Shown here piece by piece: positions 1 through 8,727 of a DNA stretch of 64,000 nt. This stretch comes from Dyadobacter sp. CY323 (GTDB taxonomy: Bacteria > Bacteroidota > Bacteroidia > Cytophagales > Spirosomataceae), in assembly GCF_021390245.1 (NCBI RefSeq), contig NZ_JAJUXH010000003.1, positions 434,001-498,000 on the forward strand, read 5' to 3'. The stretch's first letter is position 1. Each line of letters opens with the position of its first letter. The position numbers and the translations under genes are program-made. The notes under the pieces were generated by a model. It saw only the letters and a program-made list of their open reading frames with translations, ran no database searches and had not been told where the DNA came from.

Positions 1-342
1 TAAAACAAGGTTCTTTACTTTGATATCACCTTTGTAAAACCCTCTCAGGTCGAGGGCAACATGCATGAAATCCGCTTCTAAAAAGGGCTTTTTATGCACA
101 TGATACAGGCTGTCTGTCAGTTTCACATTGGACATTGTAAAATTGAGCCCCAGCCCGCCGTAGAATGGCCTGAACTTAAAATCTTCAATTTCAAGATTCC
201 CGTTAAGGTTTTCATTTACAGCATTTTGAACAGTCCGGAATATCCTGTCTCTATTTTTGTATACCCAAAATTCAACTGCGCCGAACATGAAAAAAGCGCA
301 AAGGGCAACGATACCAAAGATCTTCAAAACTCTTGCAAACAT
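1..342 (-). CDS. AsmA-like envelope protein, N-terminal part (cut by window edge)
   Basis: The minus strand is open from an ATG at 342 to the window edge, giving the first 114 residues. It starts MFARVLKIFGIVALC, a short basic stretch followed by one hydrophobic helix (about residues 8-28). The part after the helix, with segments such as LNGNLEIEDF and GLGLNFTMSNVKL, resembles the start of AsmA/DUF748-type proteins. In those an N-terminal membrane anchor is followed by repeated beta-rich modules concerned with outer-membrane lipid transport or biogenesis. No in-frame ATG lies further upstream. The plus-strand open frame over the same bases (94-351) is a shadow. The family call is tentative because most of the protein lies outside the window. 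Confidence 0.6.
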   Translation of the reverse strand, partial: MFARVLKIFGIVALCAFFMFGAVEFWVYKNRDRIFRTVQNAVNENLNGNLEIEDFKFRPFYGGLGLNFTMSNVKLTDSLYHVHKKPFLEADFMHVALDLRGFYKGDIKVKNLVL

Positions 343-497
343 GAACTGTAAGGGTTTAACGCTTTCGTGTTGATAGAAAAATTAGGGACTTCGGTGGCGC
401 ATATGTTACATTATTAATAACGTGCCAGCATATACCTTACTAAACCCGGTTCGGTATCTTAATGGTTTCCGTCTTCGCTATTCACGTCAAAATATAG

Positions 498-505
498 TAG
501 TTTTG
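498..505 (+). promoter_or_regulatory. Bacteroidota -7 element before lysS
   Basis: TAGTTTTG matches the Bacteroidota sigma-A -7 consensus TAnnTTTG and lies 52 bases before the lysS start. No clear TTTG -33 box is seen at the expected 17-23 base distance, so only the -7 half is supported. Confidence 0.45.
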
Positions 506-557
506 CGCACAATTTCAGGTCAGAGAAAATTTAGTTTCTACTATTACTGGTTACCAA

Positions 558-2273
558 ATGCTACTTAGCGAACAGGAAATATTACGCCGCCAAAAGCGTG
601 AAGAATTGATCAGAATGGGCATTGAGCCTTATCCTGCCGAAGAATTTGTAGTGAACACTTACACTGCGGACATTCTAAAAAATTACGAGAATAATAAAAT
701 AGATTATAAACATGTGACCATGGCCGGAAGGCTTATGGGCTTCCGGATCATGGGAAGTGCGGCTTTCGCCGAATTCCAGGATAGTACCGGACGCATTCAG
801 CTTTACTTTCGCCGGGACGATCTTTGCCCTGGAGAAGACAAGACGCTTTACAATACTGTTTTTAAGAAGTTACTGGACATCGGAGACATCATCGCTGTAA
901 CCGGGTTTGTTTTTACTACCCAAACCGGCGAAATCTCCGTTCACGTTCAGGAGTTTAAGATATTGAATAAATCACTTCGCCCGCTGCCCGTTGTTAAACG
1001 CGACGAGGATGGGAATGTTCACGATGGTTTTACCGATCCTGAATTACGTTACCGTCAGCGATATGTCGACCTGATCGTTAATCCGGAGGTTCGGGATATT
1101 TTTATCAAACGTGCGCGTATCATTACTACCATGCGGTCGTATTTCGATTCCAATGGCTGGCTTGAAGTGGAAACGCCGGTTTTGCAATCCATTCATGGTG
1201 GGGCCGCCGCAAAGCCATTCACGACGCACCATAATGCACTGGACCTGGGTTTATATCTGAGAATTGCTACGGAACTGCATTTAAAAAGGTTAATTGTAGG
1301 CGGTTTTGAAGGCGTTTACGAGTTCGGAAAATTGTTCCGAAATGAAGGTATGGACCGCACCCACAATCCTGAGTTCACTACCGTTGAACTTTATGTAGCC
1401 TATAAAGACTACATCTGGATGATGAAAATGACCGAAGATGTTTTGGAAAAAGTGGCGCTGGCAGTGAATGGAACAACAAAAGCGAAATTCGGCGACGTGG
1501 AACTCGATTTTGCCGGACCTTATCCAAGACTGAGCATTACGGATGCCATTCATCAATATACGGGTCTCAATGTGGAAGCACTGGACGAAACGGCGATCCG
1601 AGAACAATGCCGGGCGTGGGGTATGGAGGTGACAGAAAGCATGGGAAAAGGCAAGTTGATCGATGAGATTTTCGGTGAAAAAGTGGAAGCACATATCATT
1701 CAGCCTACTTTCATTATCGATCACCCCGTTGAAATGTCACCGCTGACCAAAAAGCACCGCACGAAAAAAGGAATGGTAGAGCGATTTGAGCTTTTTATAA
1801 ACGGACGGGAAATAGCAAATGCATATTCAGAGTTGAATGACCCGCTGGAACAGAGAGAACGATTTGAGGATCAGCTTAAACTGAAAGAGCGTGGCGACGA
1901 TGAGGCAATGGAAATGGACGACGATTTTCTTCGTTCCCTGGAATACGGAATGCCGCCAGCTTCGGGAATCGGCATCGGTATCGACCGTCTGACTATGCTT
2001 TTGACAGATAATGCAAGTATTCAGGAAGTGATTTTCTTCCCACAGATGCGGCCAGAAAGAAGAGTTGAGATTGCCAAAGAAACCGACTATATGAATGCGG
2101 GCGTACCTGCGGTGTGGATTCCGGCATTACAAAAAATGAATATCCTGACAATTGAGCAACTTAAAGCAGCGAATGCGAATAAGATCTTTAATGACCTTGG
2201 CGGAATGCGCAAGAAGTTGAAGATAGACGAAAAAATGCCTCAGTTAGACGACATTAAGACCTGGGTGGAATAG
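558..2273 (+). CDS. lysS: Lysyl-tRNA synthetase, class II
   Basis: This cytoplasmic enzyme charges tRNA-Lys with lysine using ATP. The 571-residue product has an N-terminal OB-fold anticodon-binding region (roughly residues 55-155) and then the class II catalytic core. Motif 2 reads [14 protein letters not shown] from about residue 260, and motif 3 reads [10 protein letters not shown] at about 470-479. Most bacterial LysRS proteins are near 500 residues. The extra length here is a C-terminal tail of about 70 residues after motif 3, which I believe is common in Bacteroidota LysRS. The ATG at 558 is the first in frame and follows a -7 element. A perfect inverted repeat after the stop separates it from the convergent cold-shock gene. 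Confidence 0.97.
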   Translation: MLLSEQEILRRQKREELIRMGIEPYPAEEFVVNTYTADILKNYENNKIDYKHVTMAGRLMGFRIMGSAAFAEFQDSTGRIQLYFRRDDLCPGEDKTLYNTVFKKLLDIGDIIAVTGFVFTTQTGEISVHVQEFKILNKSLRPLPVVKRDEDGNVHDGFTDPELRYRQRYVDLIVNPEVRDIFIKRARIITTMRSYFDSNGWLEVETPVLQSIHGGAAAKPFTTHHNALDLGLYLRIATELHLKRLIVGGFEGVYEFGKLFRNEGMDRTHNPEFTTVELYVAYKDYIWMMKMTEDVLEKVALAVNGTTKAKFGDVELDFAGPYPRLSITDAIHQYTGLNVEALDETAIREQCRAWGMEVTESMGKGKLIDEIFGEKVEAHIIQPTFIIDHPVEMSPLTKKHRTKKGMVERFELFINGREIANAYSELNDPLEQRERFEDQLKLKERGDDEAMEMDDDFLRSLEYGMPPASGIGIGIDRLTMLLTDNASIQEVIFFPQMRPERRVEIAKETDYMNAGVPAVWIPALQKMNILTIEQLKAANANKIFNDLGGMRKKLKIDEKMPQLDDIKTWVE

Positions 2274-2280
2274 CTTGAAA

Positions 2281-2316
2281 ACGAAAAATGCCACCCGATT
2301 GAGTGGCATTTTTCGT
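2281..2316. terminator. Bidirectional terminator between lysS and csp
   Basis: A perfect 14-bp inverted repeat (2281-2294 and 2303-2316) has an 8-base loop. The A-rich outer end of one arm gives a T-run on either strand, so it can end both lysS and the convergent cold-shock gene. Confidence 0.85.
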
Positions 2317-2335
2317 TCCTGCAAAAAAAATATAA

Positions 2336-2530
2336 CTATATCTTTTTTACCTGTACAGCGTTCAGTCCTTTTTTACCTTCAACGACTTCGTATTCTACTT
2401 GGTCATTTTCACGGATAGTAAGTCCTCCCAATCCTGTCACATGGACAAAGATGTCTCTGTTTGTGTCGTCTTCAACGATGAAGCCGTATCCCTTAGCTTC
2501 ATTGAAAAATTTTACAGTACCTGTTGGCAT
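2336..2530 (-). CDS. Cold-shock domain protein (CspA family)
   Basis: This is a 64-residue single cold-shock domain, the usual size for CspA-type RNA chaperones that melt mRNA secondary structure. The RNA-binding motifs are complete: RNP1 KGYGFI at residues 13-18 and RNP2 DIFVHV at 26-31. The start MPTGTVKFF is typical of the family. About 350 bases upstream carry no gene, with a TAAATTTG element at 2764-2771 and an AT-rich hairpin at 2721-2750. This fits the long regulatory leader usual for cold-shock genes. It may not be the cold-inducible member, since Bacteroidota genomes usually encode several. Confidence 0.95.
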   Translation of the reverse strand: MPTGTVKFFNEAKGYGFIVEDDTNRDIFVHVTGLGGLTIRENDQVEYEVVEGKKGLNAVQVKKI

Positions 2531-2881
2531 AATGGTTGAAATAAAAAAATTGAAATAAGGTGAAAATACAAGAGAAATATAAGCGTTTCAGTTAAAAGTC
2601 GAAATTACTCTGCCAAATAATTGAGGGAGGCTCAACAAATTGACAAAAGAAATTTTGGCAATTCGCATCAAGACATCTTGATTATAATGAACAACTTACA
2701 AAATCTTTAATCACAAAGAAACAAAAATTGTTTGTAAAACAATTTTTTTGTTAGAAGAATTTGCAAATTTACGATTTAGCGGTATTTGCCGTTTTCAGCA
2801 TCCCTAAAAATAAAAAAAAGTCACCCCGATTGTTAATCCCCTCGAAAATCGCTAATTATGAGGTAATTATTAAAAAACGGC
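2531..2881 (-). promoter_or_regulatory. Long leader region of the cold-shock gene
   Basis: This 351-base stretch has no gene. On the minus strand TAAATTTG (2764-2771) matches the -7 consensus TAnnTTTG and would give a leader of roughly 220-230 bases before the csp start. Within it, 2721-2733 and about 2738-2749 form an AT-rich stem of 11-12 bp with a 4-base loop (GTAA). Long structured leaders are established for enterobacterial cspA. That this one senses temperature is inference. The right-hand end also holds whatever promoter serves the divergent PspC-like gene. Confidence 0.45.
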
Positions 2882-3103
2882 ATGAACAAATTTCGGTATT
2901 TTGTTGAAGACCAAATCTTTGGAGTTTGCGCGAAGCTAGGTGAGAAGCTTAATTTTCCGGCCAGCAGCATCCGAAAATACTTCATTTATGCCACTTTCAT
3001 GACGTTCGGGTCACCCATAATCCTTTATCTTGTCCTGGCATTTTGGATGGAGATCCGCCAGCATTGGAGAAAACACAACAGTCCTACGATTTGGGAGCTG
3101 TAG
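2882..3103 (+). CDS. PspC-domain small membrane protein
   Basis: This 73-residue protein resembles PspC (phage-shock protein C) domains. A family-type segment FGVCAKLGEKLNFPASSIRK is followed by a hydrophobic helix (about residues 34-54) and a short basic tail. PspC proteins sit in the inner membrane. In enterobacteria they relay envelope stress, but in Bacteroidota the small stand-alone copies have no assigned role. No pspA or pspB lies nearby. Its last 20 bases overlap the end of the convergent glycosyltransferase gene. Confidence 0.75.
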   Translation: MNKFRYFVEDQIFGVCAKLGEKLNFPASSIRKYFIYATFMTFGSPIILYLVLAFWMEIRQHWRKHNSPTIWEL

Positions 3104-4112
3104 CTGAATCGACACCTGTTAATTGCTTAAATCTGTGCTTTCCCAGCACGAAATATTCCCAAACAACACTTCTATAATACAACGGCGCCCTGAACGTGCT
3201 GCGTGGTTTTTGTTTCACCATCCTTGGGATCATCTTATAGAATGCAAAATGAGCCCTGACAATGGCAATCACATCGGGCCAGGCACCTGCTGCCATAAAA
3301 CGAACGCTGGACACTCCATCCAGCATCAACCTGATCAATACAGTTTTCCACCTGCGCCCTTTTGGCAGGTTTTTGAATAGCATGATGAGATTATTCCGAT
3401 AATTCAGGAAAGTTTTTCGAGGATTCGACTTATGCAGCGTTCCTCCACCAACATGGTAAACGACTGATTTTCCGCAGTAAGTAATGCGGTATTTCAGATT
3501 TAGCAGCCGCCAGCAGAGGTCAATCTCCTCCATATGTGCGAAAAAAGACTCGTCGAAGCCAGATGCCTCATGAAAAGCGGATGATTTTATAAAAAGACAT
3601 GCTCCCGTTGCCCAGAAAACGTCTCGCTCATCATCATACTGCCCCAGATCTTCTTCTCGCGTGTCGAATATACGGCCCCTGCAAAAAGGGTAACCGAGAT
3701 AATCCATGTAGCCACCTGCTGCTCCGGCGTATTCAAAGTGTGTAGGCAGGTCGTAAGCTCGTATTTTTGGTTGACATGCCGCGATTCTGGTGTCCGAATC
3801 CATGAAAGAAATGACGGGTGCAATCCAGTTGGGCGTAACCTCAATATCCGAGTTCAGGAGAATGTAATAGTCAGCGGTAATGTGCTTTAATGCTTCATTA
3901 TAACCTCCGGCATATCCCTTGTTTTCTGAAATTACAAGCGTATTCAGGGAAGGATAATGTTCACCGACCCATTCCAGGGAATGGTCCGTAGAAGCATTAT
4001 CTGCTATCCAGATCTCATGACCGTCTGAATATTCGAGAATATTGGGAAGAAATTTTTCGAGGTAGTACCGACCGTTATAATTCAGGATGACGATCGCAAC
4101 AGAGGAAGCCAT
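3084..4112 (-). CDS. Glycosyltransferase family 2, rhamnosyltransferase-like
   Basis: This 342-residue protein has a GT-A fold of family 2. It opens with VAIVILNYNG, followed by a nucleotide-binding DNAST at about residues 38-42. An NSD segment at about 87-89 sits in the DxD metal/nucleotide-sugar position. The acceptor-side motif GFDESFFAHMEEIDLCWR is typical of the WbbL/rhamnosyltransferase-like branch. It probably transfers a sugar from an NDP donor onto a cell-surface glycan at the cytoplasmic face of the membrane. Donor and acceptor cannot be read from the sequence. It follows ybaB by 3 bases on the same strand and is probably cotranscribed with it. Confidence 0.88.
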   Translation of the reverse strand: MASSVAIVILNYNGRYYLEKFLPNILEYSDGHEIWIADNASTDHSLEWVGEHYPSLNTLVISENKGYAGGYNEALKHITADYYILLNSDIEVTPNWIAPVISFMDSDTRIAACQPKIRAYDLPTHFEYAGAAGGYMDYLGYPFCRGRIFDTREEDLGQYDDERDVFWATGACLFIKSSAFHEASGFDESFFAHMEEIDLCWRLLNLKYRITYCGKSVVYHVGGGTLHKSNPRKTFLNYRNNLIMLFKNLPKGRRWKTVLIRLMLDGVSSVRFMAAGAWPDVIAIVRAHFAFYKMIPRMVKQKPRSTFRAPLYYRSVVWEYFVLGKHRFKQLTGVDSATAPKS

Positions 4113-4115
4113 ATG

Positions 4116-4463
4116 TTATTTCATAAATCCTCCCAAATCCAGTCCTGGAATGTTGGGAAGCACACCATCTGTCGCTTTTTGTAAATGTTCCTTAATTTTT
4201 GGTTCGATGTTTTCAAATGCCTTATTCACGGCTGCAACAATTAAATCCTGCAGCATTTCCTTATCATCGGGATTAACCAAATCCTGATCTATGTCCAGAC
4301 TTATCAGCGATTTCTGTCCATTCACGGTGGCTTTCACCAATCCTCCGCCTGATTCTGCTGTTTCCTTAATTGTGATTAACTGATCCTGAGCTTCTTTCAT
4401 GCGTGACTGAAGGTCTTTCATTTTACCCATCAACCCCATCATGTCAGCCATATTTCCAAACAT
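4116..4463 (-). CDS. ybaB: YbaB/EbfC nucleoid-associated protein
   Basis: This 115-residue protein belongs to the YbaB/EbfC family, small dimeric DNA-binding proteins that coat the nucleoid. The N-terminal half is the usual Met-rich helical segment (MFGNMADMMGLMGKMKDLQ). The middle has the core strand segment VKATVNGQ, followed by LDIDQDLVNPDD. The C-terminal half is the helix with PGLDLGGFMK at its end. In many bacteria ybaB sits with dnaX and recR, but here it precedes a glycosyltransferase gene, so context gives no extra clue. Confidence 0.9.
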   Translation of the reverse strand: MFGNMADMMGLMGKMKDLQSRMKEAQDQLITIKETAESGGGLVKATVNGQKSLISLDIDQDLVNPDDKEMLQDLIVAAVNKAFENIEPKIKEHLQKATDGVLPNIPGLDLGGFMK

Positions 4464-4517
4464 ATCTGCTTTTGTTAAGTTTTGGCTTTTATAAAACTTA
4501 TTTTACGGAAATGGTTC

Positions 4518-6431
4518 CTACCGTAAAAGCATAAAAGTACCACTTTTTTCAACGGTTTGGTTGATATCATCTACGAAAGTCATTTTGTAAACGTATGATC
4601 CCACAGGCGCATTCATGCCATTGACCATCCCATCCCACCCCACTGCAATGTCTTCTGAATGAAACACCACTTCACCCCAACGGTTCATAACAGAAAAGTT
4701 AAATGATTGAAGCTGTGACGATTTAGCTTCCAACACATCATTATACCCGTCACCGTTTGGAGTAAATGCGTCAGGCACAAAAACGCCCGCGCTCCTTTTA
4801 AAATTGATAATATTTGAAAGACTTTCGAATGCACCATCCGTGGATGCGGCCCGTATTTGAAAATTATATTCCAGGTCACTCTGCGCATTTAGCCTGACCG
4901 TATACTGCGTATTCATTTTGACCGGAATAACATCTGCTGTACTTGTGGATCCGGTTTGCATGACGTCGTAACCGGTTATTCCTCCCAGCACGGGAAGTGG
5001 TGTGGTCCATGACAGTGTCGTCCGGTTTTTCTGTAAAAGCATGGTACAGATAGGCTCCGAGGGGGGCAACTTTTGTCCGCAGGAATTTTCATAGCTGATC
5101 CGATAGCAATACGAAATATCATTCGTTTTCACATCGATATCAGAATATTCACTTTGATTGAAAAGCGTAATGATTTTCTTGAAAGTAGTCGTCCCCGCAT
5201 CTGCTTTTTCGATTGTCATATTGTAAGTACCATTGCTACCCGATCCTGGAACGTTGGCTTTTATTAAAACGACATTACTACCCAAGACAGAAACAGACGC
5301 CGCGGAAATCGGTTTGGGAGAGGTAATTTCCGCCTTTATTCCAATTGGCGCGGAAGTGGATACCACATCACCAATTTTCGCAACAACCTGATATTCAGAG
5401 TAACTACCGCATTGCACATCCTTGTCTGTATAGGTGATTTCGGAAATGGATGTAAAGCTTTTGATAACGGTCCCGTCCCTCAAAAGATCGTAACCTGCAA
5501 AACCATCCGCATCGGGATACCGGCTCCATGAAAGAACGTTTTCACCTTCGCTGGACTGTCCGGAAAGCGTCATACTACTATAAACTTTGCTGTCCCTGGT
5601 TCCCTGGCATAAATCTGCAGACGACAATTTGAGGTTATAAACCTGGTTTACATTCTGGTTCTTAATATCATAAGGTTGTATTCCGCCGGAAGATCTTTTC
5701 CCGTCTACAACATAATTTCCTGCGTTGGGTGCATATTTGATTTCAGTAGGAATCCCTACTACACCCTGATAATTGATCCTCAAAGTACCATCGCCCCGCA
5801 TTTCAACCGATTTTATCTCGATTTCATTAAGCTGGGCTTGTTGGAATGAGATTGGAAGTTGGAACGGAACACCTTTTTCGCACGCGGTGCCAGCTGCGTA
5901 CAACCCTGTTATGCTTACTGTAGGAGAATTAGCTGTACTGGCATACATATGCTCCAGCGCCATTGAGTTTCCTTTGGTCCAAATCTCGGATTGACCATCT
6001 CCCCATTTGATTTCAACCTGGTCGTAAGCTCTGCTGATGATATCGTCCGTCAGGGTTAGCGAAATCTTGCCGCCCCCACAGGAAGAATATTGTGCCGTGA
6101 CCGGCCTGGCTTCGTAGACTCTGACCGTTTTACAAGCATAAACCTGCCCCGAACTTGTTACAGCTTGTTGCAATACAATGAATGTTCCCGGGGTCGGGAT
6201 AGTAACGGTTGATAAATTTTGGATAACCGGATTTTGAGACTTTCCATCGTACCCAATGCTATAAGCCAGCGATAAAGCATTCTGAACATTATTGGTTAAT
6301 GTAAAGGTCAGTGGCATACACCCCGCCGTAACATTAAGGTCGAAGCTACCTCCCCCACGGTCACAAAGGCCTTGACCAAAGGAATTACTTAAAGTACATA
6401 GAAAGCATAATACAAGTATTGTTAATCTCAT
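4518..6431 (-). CDS. Secreted multidomain protein with T9SS type B sorting domain (copy A)
   Basis: This 637-residue protein has a Sec signal peptide (MRLTILVLCFLCTLSNSFGQ). A PKD-like N-terminal region follows, then several fibronectin-III-like modules with paired Cys residues. The last 86 residues form the gliding-motility-associated (CHU_C, T9SS type B) domain, beginning VPDAFTPNGDGYND and containing NRWGEVVFHSED and GWDG. T9SS exports such proteins across the outer membrane and they stay on the surface or are released. No enzymatic domain is visible, so a structural or adhesive role is likely. It is closely related in architecture to the protein encoded just upstream, which suggests tandem duplication. 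Confidence 0.85.
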   Translation of the reverse strand: MRLTILVLCFLCTLSNSFGQGLCDRGGGSFDLNVTAGCMPLTFTLTNNVQNALSLAYSIGYDGKSQNPVIQNLSTVTIPTPGTFIVLQQAVTSSGQVYACKTVRVYEARPVTAQYSSCGGGKISLTLTDDIISRAYDQVEIKWGDGQSEIWTKGNSMALEHMYASTANSPTVSITGLYAAGTACEKGVPFQLPISFQQAQLNEIEIKSVEMRGDGTLRINYQGVVGIPTEIKYAPNAGNYVVDGKRSSGGIQPYDIKNQNVNQVYNLKLSSADLCQGTRDSKVYSSMTLSGQSSEGENVLSWSRYPDADGFAGYDLLRDGTVIKSFTSISEITYTDKDVQCGSYSEYQVVAKIGDVVSTSAPIGIKAEITSPKPISAASVSVLGSNVVLIKANVPGSGSNGTYNMTIEKADAGTTTFKKIITLFNQSEYSDIDVKTNDISYCYRISYENSCGQKLPPSEPICTMLLQKNRTTLSWTTPLPVLGGITGYDVMQTGSTSTADVIPVKMNTQYTVRLNAQSDLEYNFQIRAASTDGAFESLSNIINFKRSAGVFVPDAFTPNGDGYNDVLEAKSSQLQSFNFSVMNRWGEVVFHSEDIAVGWDGMVNGMNAPVGSYVYKMTFVDDINQTVEKSGTFMLLR

Positions 6432-6599
6432 AAGTGTGCAATTTTTAAATCATGACTTATCGAAAGGCATTTTACGTCGGGTAGTAGTTATGCGGAAGTA
6501 AATTTAAAATTAACGCAGTCGGATGACTATTTCGGGGATAAATAGTTAACGGTTCACATTAAAAAGTATTATCCAGATTTTTAACCCATTGAAAAAAAC

Positions 6600-8546
6600 C
6601 TATCTGATCAGTAAAAAGCTGCCGTTTTTTGAAATTATGTCCCCTTCTACATTCGTAGCCTCAATTTTATAAAAATAATAACCGCCCGCCGCCTTCTCAT
6701 TTTCTATCTTCCCATCCCATCCTTCGGTCACATCATTCGAATGAAAAACAACTTCACCCCAGCGATCGAAAACGGACATTTTGAAATCAGAAATAAAATA
6801 GGCCTTTACCTCGAAACGCTCGTTATATGCATCTCCATTTGGCGTAAATGCGTCTGGTACAAGTAGTATGGGTTTACTTTTAAAATTTAGAATATTAGAA
6901 TAGCTTGAAAAACTTCCATCCTGAGATTTCGCTTCGATCCTGAATGAGAAATCGGATTGAGATGCCAGATCCAGCGTGTGGGTAGTTCCTAATTGCTTAG
7001 GAATCACGTCGATAATGTTACCCTGCAAATCCATTCTTTGTAAGTCGTAAGAGTCAACTGCATCTGTAAACGAAGACTGGCCGGTCCAGGCGATATCAGG
7101 AGTTTGCGTTTTTAAAAGTATCGAACAAATCGGCGGGTCAAATAGCGGCGACTTCATATTGCACGCATTTTCATACGTAAAACGGTAACAATATGCATTT
7201 TCGGAGGTATTCACACCGGTATCTTCAAATTGAAGGCTTTGATTGTCGGTGGCCGATACTTTCTGAAAATTTGTACTTCCCAGCAAAGCTCTCTCGACTA
7301 TGAGATCGAATGAGCTGGTCAGCCCCTCGCCCGATAATTCGACCTGGGTTGAAATCGCACTGTTATCTTTCACCGTGACGCTGGCGCGTTCTATTCGTCC
7401 GGGGGAAGAACTTTTAGGCTCCGTACTATAAGAGGTGGAATATGAACGAACATCGTTTTCGATGATCGCGACGATTTCGTATTTATAAGTAACACCGCAT
7501 TTAACATCTGTATCCAGGTATGATAGTTGGTCCACAGAAGTGAAAATAACCGCTCCGTCCCGTTTCAACTGGTACTCCATGATACTTTCAGTGTTTGGGT
7601 AATGTTCCCAGGATACCGAAATGATCTCATCCAATGCAAATGTACCTTCTTTGATAGTCATACTGCTGACCACCGCACTTTCGATGATTTTATCGCAAAA
7701 ATCTTTGGATGCTAACATAAACCGATAAATCTGCTGGGGGTTCAAACCACCGATAGTTACCGCCTGGGTGCCGCCACTCTGCCCCGACTTACCCGTCGAA
7801 ACAAACTGTCCGTCCCCTTTGTCAATCAAAACCTCCGTCGGAACATTTTCCATTCCTTCGTAAAGTACCTTCGCTTCTCCGGAGGCAAGCATTTCCACAC
7901 TCCGTATCCGGATGCCTTTCAGAAGCTGGCTGGTACTGGTTCCTGTTAATGTCGTAACCTGCAAACTTTGCTGGCACGCCGCATTCGAATATCTGCCTTG
8001 AATCTTAACTGTTGAACTAGCGCCTGCTGCATAAAAATGATCCAGATAAAGTATGTTCCCGTTTTTGGTATTCACACTTTGTCGTGATCCGTCACCCCAG
8101 TCGATGTCGATCCCATCGTAGGAATTGGAGATGCTGTCGCTGATAAGAGTGAGCCTGGCCCTGCCATTCTGACAAACCATTAATTCCGCATTTGGCGCCC
8201 TGGTTTCCCGCACTACAACATCCTGACACTGGCTGAAACCAGTCCCGTTTGCACTTCCGAATTGAAGGATGGTGTATGTTCCGGGTAAAGTGTAGGTAAA
8301 AGAAGAATCCTGAGTAAATTCTCCCGGACCAGGAACGGTCGTTGCCGACCGGTTGAAATTGAATGCATAACTGACGTTTTCCGACTTGGGAAGCAGATTT
8401 TTTACATTCACCTTTAATGGCGCGCAACCTTCACTCGGAGTAATGGAAAATGCGCCGGTATTTCCACAAAAGCTTTGGCCTGAAACATTATTTTGAAAAA
8501 GCAGAACGATGCCTGACAAAAATGCGATCAATAGCCTGATGTTCAT
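6600..8546 (-). CDS. Secreted multidomain protein with T9SS type B sorting domain (copy B)
   Basis: From the ATG at 8546 this is 648 residues. An upstream in-frame ATG at 8615 would add 23 residues but would place the signal peptide (MNIRLLIAFLSGIVLLF) internally, so the later start is preferred. The layout repeats copy A: a Cys-containing N-terminal region after the signal peptide, a segment with IDWGDGSRQS like the WGDGQS of copy A (PKD-type), and fibronectin-like modules. The same 86-residue type B sorting domain ends it (VPDAFTPNGDAYNE, DRWGEVVFHSND, GWDG). It lies 168 bases upstream of copy A on the same strand. No catalytic motif is visible. Confidence 0.85.
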   Translation of the reverse strand: MNIRLLIAFLSGIVLLFQNNVSGQSFCGNTGAFSITPSEGCAPLKVNVKNLLPKSENVSYAFNFNRSATTVPGPGEFTQDSSFTYTLPGTYTILQFGSANGTGFSQCQDVVVRETRAPNAELMVCQNGRARLTLISDSISNSYDGIDIDWGDGSRQSVNTKNGNILYLDHFYAAGASSTVKIQGRYSNAACQQSLQVTTLTGTSTSQLLKGIRIRSVEMLASGEAKVLYEGMENVPTEVLIDKGDGQFVSTGKSGQSGGTQAVTIGGLNPQQIYRFMLASKDFCDKIIESAVVSSMTIKEGTFALDEIISVSWEHYPNTESIMEYQLKRDGAVIFTSVDQLSYLDTDVKCGVTYKYEIVAIIENDVRSYSTSYSTEPKSSSPGRIERASVTVKDNSAISTQVELSGEGLTSSFDLIVERALLGSTNFQKVSATDNQSLQFEDTGVNTSENAYCYRFTYENACNMKSPLFDPPICSILLKTQTPDIAWTGQSSFTDAVDSYDLQRMDLQGNIIDVIPKQLGTTHTLDLASQSDFSFRIEAKSQDGSFSSYSNILNFKSKPILLVPDAFTPNGDAYNERFEVKAYFISDFKMSVFDRWGEVVFHSNDVTEGWDGKIENEKAAGGYYFYKIEATNVEGDIISKNGSFLLIR

Positions 8547-8669
8547 ATGTGAGTAAAATAGTCGTCGAATAGTGCTTCCCGATTTGCTTGAAAACCATTG
8601 AAACGGATCAGGCATATCCGGTGTTAGTATGCGTAAGGTTCAAAAATAGAACTTTCAACATTAACAATA

Positions 8670-8677
8670 TACCTTTG
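8670..8677 (+). promoter_or_regulatory. -7 element before ribBA
   Basis: TACCTTTG matches the Bacteroidota -7 consensus and ends 50 bases before the preferred ribBA ATG. A transcript starting just after it would exclude the possible TTG start at 8695 only marginally, so start choice rests mainly on codon and family length. No -33 box is evident. Confidence 0.5.
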
Positions 8678-8727
8678 CAACTTAAAAACGAGTTTTGTCT
8701 CAAAACTATTTTTCATCAACCCGATTA

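Noticed and set aside
94..351. Open frame on the plus strand at the left edge
   Set aside because: The minus strand encodes a plausible AsmA-like start with a membrane helix over the same bases; the plus-strand frame has no family features.
1290..1724. 144-residue frame on the minus strand inside lysS
   Set aside because: It lies wholly within a certain lysS and is a shadow without domain signal or start context.
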